IMG/VR virus record: IMGVR_UViG_3300009370_000209
Coordinates: 1-20,651 of that record
Reading direction: 5' to 3' (one strand)
Length of the DNA stretch: 20,651 nucleotides
From: a virus
The notes under the pieces are model-generated. The model was given only the letters and a program-made list of their open reading frames with translations, was not told where the DNA came from and did not search any database. Positions 12,551 through 18,985 of this stretch are shown in pieces (positions within the stretch are counted from its first letter, which is position 1; every line of letters begins with the position of its first letter). Position numbers and translations under genes: made by a program.

Positions 12551-13723
12551 ATGGCAACAAGAAAAAAAATAAAGACTAAAAGTAAACCTAGAAAAACTAG
12601 AGCTGAACGAAAAACTTTAGATGATATTCATTATGGTCCAGAACCTGATGTAGATTATTTTGAAAATCATTCAATACATGATTTCTTCAACTGGTATAAT
12701 TATATGTGGGATAAGAAAACTTCAATGGAAGTATTGACAAAGTATGCTAATAAGTTTGGTTATAAGAATGCGAATAAATTTAAGAAGTTAATGGTACCAA
12801 ATAGTTTGTCTTATATAGTAACTGGTTTAGAAAAAGGATTAACATTTCCTACACCAAAACAAGCAGAAGAAGGTGAAACTGGTAATGAATATTATCAGAA
12901 GTATGTTCATGCAGAATTAAGAAAGTGGAATAAGAAAGCTCATAAGGTTTTTAATATGTACCTTGGTCAAGAATTAAATCCAGAAACAACTGTTAAGAAA
13001 AAACGTAAAACCGTTCAAGAAAATATTAATAACAAAGTTCAATTACTTTTAGCAGAAGTTGATTTTGCTATTGATGTTTGGGATACACAACCATTCGATA
13101 TGTATAAGTATCTAGCAGACAATAAAGCTTCAGCAGCTGTTGCAAAAAAGATACCAGAAGAATATCAAGATTTAATAGATGAAGTTCATGAAGCAACATA
13201 TGGTAAATCTAAACAATTAAGAGAAGGTTATAACCATATGACTAAAAGTGAAAAGACAGCTTTCATTAATTTCTTGAAAAGAATACAAACAGACTCAGAA
13301 CGATATGCTGAAAATCATAAGCCAGTAAGAAAAGTAAAAAAAGCTAAAGTTATTTCAGCACAACAAAAAGTATCTAAACTTAGTTTCTTAGTAGAAGATG
13401 TAGATAATAAGATCACATCAATAGAACCTAGTAAGATTATAGGAGCAGAAATACTCTATCTATTCAATGCAAAGACAAATCAGCTGAGTTACTATCATGC
13501 GACGGATCGTGGTGGATTAGATGTTACAGGAACTACAATAAAGAATTTTGATGAAGATAAATCTCAAGTCAAGAAACTAGGAGCTAAGACAACACATTTC
13601 TTAGATCGAGTTTTAAGCGGGGGTAAAATTGTACTAAATAAGATTATGAATGAAATAAATTCTAAGGCCAGTAAAGTAACTGGTCGAGTTAATAATAATA
13701 TGATAATATTAAAGGTGATTTAA
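12551..13723 (+). CDS. Hypothetical protein, 390 aa
   Basis: I do not recognise this protein. It begins with a very basic tail (TRKKIKTKSKPRKTRAERK), suggesting nucleic-acid contact, followed by a mostly helical middle with aromatic residues (IHDFFNWYNYMW) and a second basic segment near residues 255-275. The C-terminal third looks beta-rich (ILYLFNAKTNQLSYYHATD) and ends in hydrophobic residues. It is driven by a late promoter 7 nt before its ATG, so it is likely a late-expressed structural or DNA-packaging-related protein. No signal peptide is seen. Confidence 0.8.
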   Translation: MATRKKIKTKSKPRKTRAERKTLDDIHYGPEPDVDYFENHSIHDFFNWYNYMWDKKTSMEVLTKYANKFGYKNANKFKKLMVPNSLSYIVTGLEKGLTFPTPKQAEEGETGNEYYQKYVHAELRKWNKKAHKVFNMYLGQELNPETTVKKKRKTVQENINNKVQLLLAEVDFAIDVWDTQPFDMYKYLADNKASAAVAKKIPEEYQDLIDEVHEATYGKSKQLREGYNHMTKSEKTAFINFLKRIQTDSERYAENHKPVRKVKKAKVISAQQKVSKLSFLVEDVDNKITSIEPSKIIGAEILYLFNAKTNQLSYYHATDRGGLDVTGTTIKNFDEDKSQVKKLGAKTTHFLDRVLSGGKIVLNKIMNEINSKASKVTGRVNNNMIILKVI

Positions 13724-13725
13724 TT

Positions 13726-14202
13726 ATGACGTTACCAGTTATGCCTAATGATGCAAGTGTCGCCGAAATTCTTTCGGAAGCATCTAAACTAAAGGTTAAA
13801 AAGGACAAAGTAGAGTTTCTATCTCGATATAAGAATAGAGAAGATATGGAACATATCATTAAAGGAGCATATCATCCTGCAATCGAATGGTTGGTACCTG
13901 ACGGACCATTACCAGAAGGTGTACAGTTATCTGATGTGCCAGCAGTTGATTTAGCTGACGATAGATTGATTAGAGCTTTCAGACAGTTCAGATATCTTGT
14001 AAAAGGTGGACCTGATACTCCTCAATCAAAGAGAGAAGATATTTATTTGAATATACTTAGAGCAGTTCATAAATCAGAAGCTGAACTTCTTATGTCTATT
14101 GTAGGCAAGAAGTTACCCTACAAGGGAATGACAAGAGCTCTAATGCTTGAAGTTTTTCCTGATTGGTTACCAATAAGTAATAAACAAACTCAAGCTGAGT
14201 AA
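13726..14202 (+). CDS. DUF6433-like phage protein, 158 aa
   Basis: The sequence fits a family common in T4-like marine phages (DUF6433 as I recall it). It has an N-terminal helix with SVAEILSEASKL, then a conserved-type patch HPAIEWLVPDGPLPEG, then the C-terminal pattern KSEAELLMSIVGKKLPYKGM followed by FPDWLP. The role is not established. It is soluble and mostly helical. It starts 3 nt after the 390-aa gene and may share its late transcript. The family name is from memory, so treat it as tentative. Confidence 0.7.
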   Translation: MTLPVMPNDASVAEILSEASKLKVKKDKVEFLSRYKNREDMEHIIKGAYHPAIEWLVPDGPLPEGVQLSDVPAVDLADDRLIRAFRQFRYLVKGGPDTPQSKREDIYLNILRAVHKSEAELLMSIVGKKLPYKGMTRALMLEVFPDWLPISNKQTQAE

Positions 14203-14208
14203 TAAATA
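14201..14208 (+). promoter_or_regulatory. Probable late promoter (one mismatch)
   Basis: AATAAATA differs from TATAAATA only at the first base and overlaps the stop of the preceding gene. ATG 14214 follows after 5 nt. Position and spacing match the late boxes at 12536 and 14965. Confidence 0.55.
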
Positions 14209-14213
14209 CTTAT

Positions 14214-14525
14214 ATGGCTGATGTAAATAACAAACTAGGATTAACAGTAGAGGAAAGAGCTATCTCTTATTCTACAGGTAGTGCTAATAGAGTAGGAGAA
14301 TTGAGACATTATGATCCTACTTATGGGTTTCTACAATTACATGATCCAATGTTAAATACACAAATAGATTTTATTTGGGATTCTGGAACTTCCACATGGA
14401 AAGGAACAGGAGTCCAATCTGGTTATATAGCAGAAGTATCAATAGAACAGTTAGGTCCTCTAACGAAAAAAACTGATACTGATGTTCCAGATAAAGTAAC
14501 CACTGTATCTAGATTTCCATCTTAA
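14214..14525 (+). CDS. Hypothetical protein, 103 aa
   Basis: I do not recognise this protein. The sequence is rich in glycine, serine, threonine and aromatic residues and looks like a small all-beta protein (YGFLQLHDPMLN, IDFIWDSGTSTWKGTG, YIAEVSIEQLG). It has no cysteines or membrane segment. A beta-rich, late-promoter-driven protein of this size could be a minor virion component, but this is only a guess. ATG 14214 has no ribosome-binding site. The stop overlaps the next ATG as TAATG. Confidence 0.7.
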   Translation: MADVNNKLGLTVEERAISYSTGSANRVGELRHYDPTYGFLQLHDPMLNTQIDFIWDSGTSTWKGTGVQSGYIAEVSIEQLGPLTKKTDTDVPDKVTTVSRFPS

Positions 14526-14629
14526 TGAAAAAAAGATTTCAGCCTACTTGGAAAAGACAGAAACAGAGAAGAAGAATAATTCGGATGAGTCAAAGAAAAG
14601 CCTTGACAAACCCAGATTCTTTGTTATAA
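14525..14629 (+). CDS. 34-aa strongly basic peptide
   Basis: The ATG lies in a TAATG junction with the preceding gene, and the frame ends at TAA 14627-14629. About a third of the residues are Lys or Arg (MKKRFQPTWKRQKQRRRIIR), with no membrane span. It may bind nucleic acid. Its 3' end contains the whole -35 and spacer of the promoter at 14603, which argues either that the frame is real but dispensable at its end, or that it is chance. The coupling junction tips me towards a real gene. Confidence 0.4.
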   Translation: MKKRFQPTWKRQKQRRRIIRMSQRKALTNPDSLL

Positions 14630-14630
14630 T
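14603..14630 (+). promoter_or_regulatory. Family B promoter, extended -10
   Basis: TTGACA (14603-14608) and TATAAT (14625-14630) are separated by 16 nt, with TGT (14622-14624) before the -10, exactly as at 105 and 1368. The expected start is near 14637, where a perfect 8-bp inverted repeat begins. Confidence 0.9.
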
Positions 14631-14636
14631 AATATA

Positions 14637-14658
14637 GTATTCAAAATTAATTGAATAC
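14637..14658 (+). repeat. Hairpin at the predicted 5' end of an mRNA
   Basis: GTATTCAA (14637-14644) and TTGAATAC (14651-14658) form a perfect 8-bp stem with loop AATTAA. It begins about 7 nt after the -10 at 14625-14630, so the transcript would open with a hairpin. Such 5' hairpins can shield mRNA from decay; the same site as DNA could bind a dimeric repressor. Confidence 0.55.
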
Positions 14659-14693
14659 ATTTTTACTAGAATATTATATGGGAGGATTATATA

Positions 14694-14924
14694 ATGGAAG
14701 TGAAGATAGTGACAGCTCAAGACTTAGCGGGTGTTGTTTCAGTAATAGATGTGTGCTCACAACGAGGTGCATTTAGAGGTGAAGAATTAGCCGGAGTTGG
14801 TCGTTTAAGAGAGACCTTCTTAGCCGAAGTTCAGGAGCAACAAGGAGATGCAGAAGCACCAGGTGCGGTTGAAACTCCTCAAGTTGAACCAGAACCAAGT
14901 GTTGAAGATTCCTCTGACGAATAA
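14694..14924 (+). CDS. Acidic small protein, 76 aa
   Basis: I do not recognise this protein. A strong ribosome-binding site (GGGAGG, 14680-14685) precedes ATG 14694. The N-terminal half looks folded (VKIVTAQDLAGVVSVIDVCS, then RGAFRGEELAGVGRL). The last 30 or so residues are Pro/Glu/Asp-rich and likely disordered. With its own strong promoter, 5' hairpin and terminator, it is a self-contained unit, probably early and highly expressed. Small acidic early phage proteins often inhibit or redirect host enzymes or mimic DNA, but no target can be read from the sequence. Confidence 0.75.
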   Translation: MEVKIVTAQDLAGVVSVIDVCSQRGAFRGEELAGVGRLRETFLAEVQEQQGDAEAPGAVETPQVEPEPSVEDSSDE

Positions 14925-14934
14925 GCTTATAGTG

Positions 14935-14960
14935 AGAGGGATTAATTTCCCTCTTTCTTT
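14935..14960 (+). terminator. Rho-independent terminator
   Basis: AGAGGGA (14935-14941) pairs with TCCCTCT (14948-14954) across a 6-nt loop, followed by TTCTTT. It lies 11 nt after the stop of the 76-aa gene and just before the late promoter at 14965. Confidence 0.8.
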
Positions 14961-14964
14961 AATT

Positions 14965-14972
14965 TATAAATA
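14965..14972 (+). promoter_or_regulatory. T4-type late promoter
   Basis: An exact TATAAATA follows the terminator of the 76-aa gene, with ATG 14982 after 9 nt. It starts a new run of small genes. Confidence 0.8.
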
Positions 14973-14981
14973 GTAATTAAG

Positions 14982-15194
14982 ATGCCAATAAAACTAAGAC
15001 CATCATCAAATCAATATGACAGAATGACTAATACTAGTACATTGGTACATCATTATATTAAAACAAAATCACAAAAAGAATTGTTCGAAGAATTAAACAA
15101 AGATAACACTAAACCGAAAGTCAAACAAAAGATTAGAAATGAACTTGTAAGACGAGGTGTTAAAATAGTTAAGAGGGTTATAACAAATGAGTGA
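14982..15194 (+). CDS. Hypothetical basic protein, 70 aa
   Basis: I do not recognise a named family. The protein is basic, with a strand-like start (MPIKLRPSSNQYDR), then helices with KSQKELFEELNKD and KQKIRNELVRRGVKIVKR. It looks like a small helical nucleic-acid-binding or structural protein. It has an exact late promoter 9 nt upstream, and its 3' end overlaps the next gene by 8 nt, so the two are coupled. Confidence 0.7.
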   Translation: MPIKLRPSSNQYDRMTNTSTLVHHYIKTKSQKELFEELNKDNTKPKVKQKIRNELVRRGVKIVKRVITNE

Positions 15195-15603
15195 CATTAA
15201 TGATTTTGGGTTTACAGCTGTAGATCAAGATGAATTAAAAACTAAGACTGGTGAAGATGCTAGTATTGGAAAAGAAGTCGCTGATCAATTAAAGGCAGTT
15301 GCAAAGTCCTCAGCAGGTCAAGCCAATTCAGCTCAAATAGAAGAACTTGACAGTAAAGTTGATTTACTAACTAAATTAATATCTAACTCATTAACGGAAT
15401 TAGATGATCACAAAGACAATCTACAAGCTATAGATTCAAAAAAAGAATTAGACTTTAAAGATAGATTAATAGATTGCGAAAAACTCATTCTACCATTACT
15501 ACAAAACTTAATGAAGAATGAAGATAAAGAATACATTTATTGGCCGAATAGAAAAGCCATCATACAATCACAAATTGATAGATTACAAAAAATTACCAGA
15601 TAA
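15187..15603 (+). CDS. Coiled-coil protein, 138 aa
   Basis: I do not recognise a named family. The central part (about residues 45-85) has heptad-like spacing (IEELDSKVDLLTKLISNSLTEL), suggesting a coiled coil. The C-terminus carries a distinctive segment, EYIYWPNRKAIIQSQIDRLQ, of a type I associate with conserved proteins of T4-like marine phages, though I cannot attach a function. It is acidic at the N-terminus and soluble. It overlaps the 70-aa gene and ends just before the family A promoter at 15607. Confidence 0.7.
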   Translation: MSDINDFGFTAVDQDELKTKTGEDASIGKEVADQLKAVAKSSAGQANSAQIEELDSKVDLLTKLISNSLTELDDHKDNLQAIDSKKELDFKDRLIDCEKLILPLLQNLMKNEDKEYIYWPNRKAIIQSQIDRLQKITR

Positions 15604-15606
15604 AAC

Positions 15607-15636
15607 TTGAAACCACTGGTACAATTATTATATAAT
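15607..15636 (+). promoter_or_regulatory. Family A promoter, leaderless
   Basis: TTGAAA (15607-15612) and TATAAT (15631-15636) have an 18-nt spacer with the dyad ACCACTGGT, identical in those nine bases to the copy at 7899-7907. ATG 15645 follows the -10 by 8 nt, so the mRNA is probably leaderless. Confidence 0.88.
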
Positions 15637-15644
15637 GATATACA

Positions 15645-15914
15645 ATGACAACAACAACATTTAATGTCCTTACTGGACTAGCATACATCACATTAATCGT
15701 AGTAGCCACTTATGTTTCCTGGAAAAAAGGAGAGAAAGAGGGTTCTGTTTTTATGCTTCAATATTTAAGAGAAAATAAATTTTTTAATGATACTGATTAT
15801 GGTAAATTCATGCGACATATTAGAAATGAAAAAAGAATTGCAAAAGTTGAACAAGTAAATCCTGGAAAACTTAAAAAGAATGAGAAAGAAGAAGACATTT
15901 CAGACAACGATTAA
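15645..15914 (+). CDS. Membrane-anchored small protein, 89 aa
   Basis: One N-terminal hydrophobic span (about residues 6-25, FNVLTGLAYITLIVVATYVS) is followed by a basic, charged cytoplasmic-type tail ending in an acidic stretch. It is probably an inner-membrane protein. ATG 15645 has no ribosome-binding site and lies 8 nt after a perfect -10. The 3' end overlaps the next gene by 35 nt. The family is not recognised. Confidence 0.7.
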   Translation: MTTTTFNVLTGLAYITLIVVATYVSWKKGEKEGSVFMLQYLRENKFFNDTDYGKFMRHIRNEKRIAKVEQVNPGKLKKNEKEEDISDND

Positions 15915-16311
15915 TGAAGGCGATGCCGTCATTAAATTGAGATCAAATAAAGTAGTAGAACTTATATTTGGTGAAGATGAAGAAACTATTATTCGTGATA
16001 TGGAATGGCAAGAACAAGAAGTTTATAAGACTGCAGTTCAATTTGCTTTAATGATTGATACATTCTTTAAGAATGGAGAAGGCTTAGATAATTTGATGAT
16101 GCATTCTCCAACAGGAAGTATAGCAGCAGAATTATTAAATGATGATTTGGTTGTTAAATTAGGTTTTGCAGAAAGTCCATTTGAACCTTTAGAGAGTAAA
16201 GAGGAAGAAGAATTTTCAAATAGACTTGATGAAATGCAGGATGAATTAAATACTAATGTTGTCGATGCATCAAATAGATTTACAAATAAGGAAGAAAATG
16301 AAACAGACTGA
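15880..16311 (+). CDS. Hypothetical acidic protein, 143 aa
   Basis: I do not recognise this protein. The N-terminus is basic, followed by a likely strand pair (DAVIKLRSNKVVELIFG), a helix containing YKTAVQFALMIDTFF, and a long acidic C-terminal region (SKEEEEFSNRLDEMQDEL). ATG 15880 lies inside the 3' end of the membrane-protein gene, so translation is coupled. It also overlaps the next gene by 14 nt. Confidence 0.65.
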   Translation: MRKKKTFQTTINEGDAVIKLRSNKVVELIFGEDEETIIRDMEWQEQEVYKTAVQFALMIDTFFKNGEGLDNLMMHSPTGSIAAELLNDDLVVKLGFAESPFEPLESKEEEEFSNRLDEMQDELNTNVVDASNRFTNKEENETD

Positions 16312-16582
16312 ATATAATCAGCAAGGTAAACCAAGAGGATATTATGATCCTTCAGAAAAAGAAATGTTTTTTACAAAATTAGGTCAAGAAATATTTAAAG
16401 TAACAGAAAGTAAAACACATAAGTCACAAATGACTGATGAAGATTGGATATTATATTGTGATACAGCAGGTAAGTGTGTTAGATTTGGAACACTCTGGGG
16501 TCCAAAAGAAATGTCAGATTTTAAAAAATCTGAATTAGAAGTAATACGATTATTTTTAGATAAGAGGAATAATAATGTCTAA
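16298..16582 (+). CDS. Hypothetical protein, 94 aa
   Basis: I chose ATG 16298, which has AAGGAAG (16288-16294) just upstream, over an in-frame upstream start at 16256 that would add 14 residues overlapping the previous gene. The product is soluble with a tryptophan-containing core (DEDWILYCDTAGKCVRFGTLWGP). I do not recognise it. It ends in an 8-nt overlap with the following coiled-coil gene. Confidence 0.65.
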   Translation: MKQTEYNQQGKPRGYYDPSEKEMFFTKLGQEIFKVTESKTHKSQMTDEDWILYCDTAGKCVRFGTLWGPKEMSDFKKSELEVIRLFLDKRNNNV

Positions 16583-16946
16583 GCGTTTAACAGAAAGGGG
16601 AGTTGAGATTGCAATACTACAAAAGAATTTAAGAGACTTGCAAGGACAATTAAACAGTGCACATAAAAGAATTTCAGAATTAATTAAAGATAAAGATAGC
16701 ACAGTTGAAGAATTAAAAAAAGAAAGACAATTACTTACAGAATTAAAATTAAGATATGAGCGTGAAGAAGCTGAAACAACAGAAGCTATTGAAAACCAAA
16801 TTGAAGATTGGCCTGACGTTCTAGATTCAAAACCTAAAGTTTTTAAAAGACCACCACAACCTGGTTATTCAGTTAAAGAAGGTGAGAAGTGGGTTACCAT
16901 TAAAGATGGTAAAATGGAATTTGAAGATATAGAGATTAAAGACTGA
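16575..16946 (+). CDS. Coiled-coil protein, 123 aa
   Basis: Residues from about 8 to 75 are a long charged helix with heptad spacing (AILQKNLRDLQGQLNSAHKR and onwards), so a coiled coil is likely. A proline-rich linker (KVFKRPPQPGYSVKEG) and a small strand-like tail (KWVTIKDGKMEFEDIEIKD) follow. GAGG lies shortly before the ATG, and the stop overlaps the next ATG as TGATG. No family is recognised. It could be a scaffold or adaptor in the late gene set. Confidence 0.65.
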   Translation: MSKRLTERGVEIAILQKNLRDLQGQLNSAHKRISELIKDKDSTVEELKKERQLLTELKLRYEREEAETTEAIENQIEDWPDVLDSKPKVFKRPPQPGYSVKEGEKWVTIKDGKMEFEDIEIKD

Positions 16947-17245
16947 TGCCAACTTATGTATTTTTTAATCCCGACACTGGTGTAGAGTGGGAAGAACTTA
17001 TGTCTATTTCTAAGAAAGAAAAATTTTTAGAATCACACCCACATATTGAACAAAGAATCACAGCTCCGAATATTGTAAGTGGGGCACGAGTAGGAACTGG
17101 TAAGTTGGGTGGATTTAAAGAAGTTTTACAAAAGGTTGGAGAAGGTCATCCAGGTAGTGCTGTAGATAAGCAATTCAATCGTAGAACATCAAAACAAGTG
17201 GCTACAGATAAAGTGGCCAAGAAACATGGGATCAAAGATGTTTAA
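16946..17245 (+). CDS. FmdB-like conserved phage protein lacking zinc cysteines, 99 aa
   Basis: The start (MPTYVFFNPDTGVEWEELMS) resembles the beginning of FmdB-type zinc-ribbon proteins, but the CxxC pairs are absent: the protein has no cysteines. The rest, with PHIEQRITAPNIVSG, GGFKEVLQKVGEGHPGSAV and a basic C-terminus, resembles a conserved protein of T4-like marine phages whose role I do not know. It overlaps both neighbours: TGATG at its start, and 20 nt with the nuclease gene at its end. Confidence 0.65.
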   Translation: MPTYVFFNPDTGVEWEELMSISKKEKFLESHPHIEQRITAPNIVSGARVGTGKLGGFKEVLQKVGEGHPGSAVDKQFNRRTSKQVATDKVAKKHGIKDV

Positions 17246-17909
17246 TCATTTAGAAGGTTATGACGCCGTTTCATTACCAACAGAAAACATAAACGGAAAA
17301 AGATATTATAAAACTCCAGAAGGTAAACATTATCCTTCAGTAACAACAGTTACAGGTTTAATGAATAGGGTTTGGTTGAAGAAATGGAAGAAAGCTGTTG
17401 GTGAAGAAAAAGCCAAGAAGATTTCTAGAAGAGCAACTACTAGGGGAACTAGATATCATCACCTTCAAGAAGATTTCTTAAATAATATTCTTACAGAAGA
17501 AAGATTAAAAGAAGCAACTCCTATGGATTTGTATATGTTTAATCAGACAAAAGAATTAACAACTAAACTAGGAGATATCTATATGTTGGAAGGTTCAATG
17601 TATAGTAATGAATTAGAGATGGCAGGTCGTGTAGATTGTATTGCTGAGTTCGCAGGTGAAGTATCAGTTATAGATTTTAAAACATCTACAAAAAGAAAAA
17701 CACCTAGTCAGATAAAAGGATATTATATGCAAGAAACAGCATACGCAAAAATGTTTGAAGAAATGTATAATATACCAATCAATCGAATTGTAACAATAGT
17801 CGCCGTAGAAGAAACAGGACAATCACAAATGTTTGTAGAAGAACCTAAACATTGGATTGATCCGTTGAAAGATTTACGAAGTCAGTATCGGGAAGAATAC
17901 GGTATATGA
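17226..17909 (+). CDS. PD-(D/E)XK exonuclease, RecB/Cas4-like
   Basis: The 227-residue protein has the RecB-family nuclease motifs in order: H78 in GTRYHHL, the ELEMAGRVD segment with D137, VIDFKTS with D150 and K152, and the Q169-x3-Y173 motif in QETAYAKM. These are the metal-binding and catalytic positions of the fold. It probably processes DNA ends during recombination-dependent replication. ATG 17238 is an alternative start four codons in. It overlaps the gene before, and its stop forms ATGA with gp33, so it belongs to the same chain as the late-transcription and replication genes. Confidence 0.85.
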   Translation: MGSKMFNHLEGYDAVSLPTENINGKRYYKTPEGKHYPSVTTVTGLMNRVWLKKWKKAVGEEKAKKISRRATTRGTRYHHLQEDFLNNILTEERLKEATPMDLYMFNQTKELTTKLGDIYMLEGSMYSNELEMAGRVDCIAEFAGEVSVIDFKTSTKRKTPSQIKGYYMQETAYAKMFEEMYNIPINRIVTIVAVEETGQSQMFVEEPKHWIDPLKDLRSQYREEYGI

Positions 17910-18124
17910 TATTAACTAAAAAGAAATTTGCAACGTCTGTAGAAACAATCGTTATAGAAAAAGGTTTAAGTTATATAGACGCTATAGTTTATTTCTGTCA
18001 AGAGAATCATTTAGAACCAGAATCTATTAAAGGTTTAATTACACCACCATTAAAAGAAAAGATCAAAGCCGAGGCGGTCGGTTTAAGATTTTTAAAAGAA
18101 TCACACGCAAAATTACCAATATGA
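17906..18124 (+). CDS. 33: Late transcription coactivator, T4 gp33-like
   Basis: In T4, gp33 bridges RNA polymerase and the sliding clamp so that gp55-directed late transcription is activated by replication. This 72-residue protein is shorter than T4 gp33 but fits marine gp33 homologues, with SYIDAIVYFCQENHLEPESI followed by LITPPLKEKIKAEAVGLRFL. Its position just before gp59 and gp32 matches the T4 order 33-59-32. It is linked by ATGA overlaps on both sides. TATAAATA late boxes at 12536 and 14965 agree with an active late system. Assignment rests on pattern and synteny. Confidence 0.78.
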   Translation: MILTKKKFATSVETIVIEKGLSYIDAIVYFCQENHLEPESIKGLITPPLKEKIKAEAVGLRFLKESHAKLPI

Positions 18125-18384
18125 TACCACAAAAACAAAAACCTTATCATCAAAGAAAACACTTTAATAAAAAGAAAAGAAAACCCAGACCATTAACTTT
18201 TGATCAAATGTTACGAAAGTTTAAAAAGAAAGTTGAACGTGCAGGTACTATTCAAGAAGTTAAGAAAAGAGAATATTACGAAAAGCCAGCTCAGAAAAGA
18301 CAAAGAAAAAAGAAAGAAGCAATTCGTAAAGAACAAATTAGATGGCAAGCTGATCAGCTTTCATCAAGGAATAGATGGTATTAA
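18121..18384 (+). CDS. rpsU: Phage bS21-like ribosomal protein
   Basis: The core (about residues 28-72) follows bacterial bS21: FDQMLRKFKKKVERAGTIQE, then VKKREYYEKPAQKRQRKKKE, where the KxREYYEKP block is the family signature. An extra basic N-terminal arm (about 25 residues) and a tryptophan-containing tail extend it to 87 aa. bS21 sits near the mRNA exit/anti-Shine-Dalgarno region of the 30S subunit and affects initiation. Phage copies, including in pelagiphages, are known. It is wedged between gp33 and gp59 (ATGA overlap before, 1 nt gap after), a place where T4 has nothing. Confidence 0.88.
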   Translation: MIPQKQKPYHQRKHFNKKKRKPRPLTFDQMLRKFKKKVERAGTIQEVKKREYYEKPAQKRQRKKKEAIRKEQIRWQADQLSSRNRWY

Positions 18385-18385
18385 A

Positions 18386-18985
18386 ATGACAAAGACAAGT
18401 AGAGAAGGATACGACGCATACTGTTTATACTTAGCAATCAATAATCATTTCCATACGGAAAGTTATGATTACTTTAAGTACAATGGTAAGGTGTCTGCAA
18501 AGTTAGAATCTTTTATGAATCGAAAAGACAGATATCATTTTCATAAATTAGCTCGAAAGTATAATGGTGAATTACAAGATTTTTATGTAGCCAACTTATC
18601 AATGCAGAAATACTATGTTCGTGATTTATTAGAAATGGAATGTGAAAAGAATTATATAGAGTTTAAGAAAAGAAAACAGAAACTTACATATCTTATTACA
18701 GAAGAAATGAGATACTTATTTGACAAATACAAACATATAGATTTTTGTATAGGCATTAAAGACGGACAACATTCTAATATACTAAGAGAATATTTAGGTG
18801 GTAGAATAGCTGCTGAAACATTAGTAGCTGCAGATAGAATATTTGGTATCTTTAATGATTATGATACTATGATGAATGAGAAATTTATCTGGCCGAAAAC
18901 AAGAAAGAGATTAGATAACTTAGCACCATTCTTAGAATTAGAACAAAGAAAATTACAAACAGTATTACAAGGCATATGGCTATAG
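18386..18985 (+). CDS. 59: Helicase loader, T4 gp59-like
   Basis: gp59 loads the gp41 helicase onto gp32-coated forked DNA. The real start is ATG 18386, one nt after the bS21 stop; the upstream extension of this frame is a shadow of bS21. The 199 residues (T4 gp59 is 217) begin with REGYDAYCLYLAINNHFHTE and YDYFKYNGKVSAKLESF, typical of the family's N-terminal domain. A helical C-terminal domain with basic residues follows. Its place between gp33 and gp32 matches T4. It overlaps the next gene by 10 nt. Confidence 0.88.
   Translation: MTKTSREGYDAYCLYLAINNHFHTESYDYFKYNGKVSAKLESFMNRKDRYHFHKLARKYNGELQDFYVANLSMQKYYVRDLLEMECEKNYIEFKKRKQKLTYLITEEMRYLFDKYKHIDFCIGIKDGQHSNILREYLGGRIAAETLVAADRIFGIFNDYDTMMNEKFIWPKTRKRLDNLAPFLELEQRKLQTVLQGIWL

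Noticed and set aside
16038-16334. 98-aa minus-strand ORF opposite the 143-aa gene
   Set aside because: It is serine/leucine-rich antisense noise opposite a coupled plus-strand gene.
18200-18385. N-terminal extension of the gp59 frame
   Set aside because: It overlaps the whole bS21 core and reads as a lysine-rich shadow of it. ATG 18386 right after the bS21 stop is the natural gp59 start.
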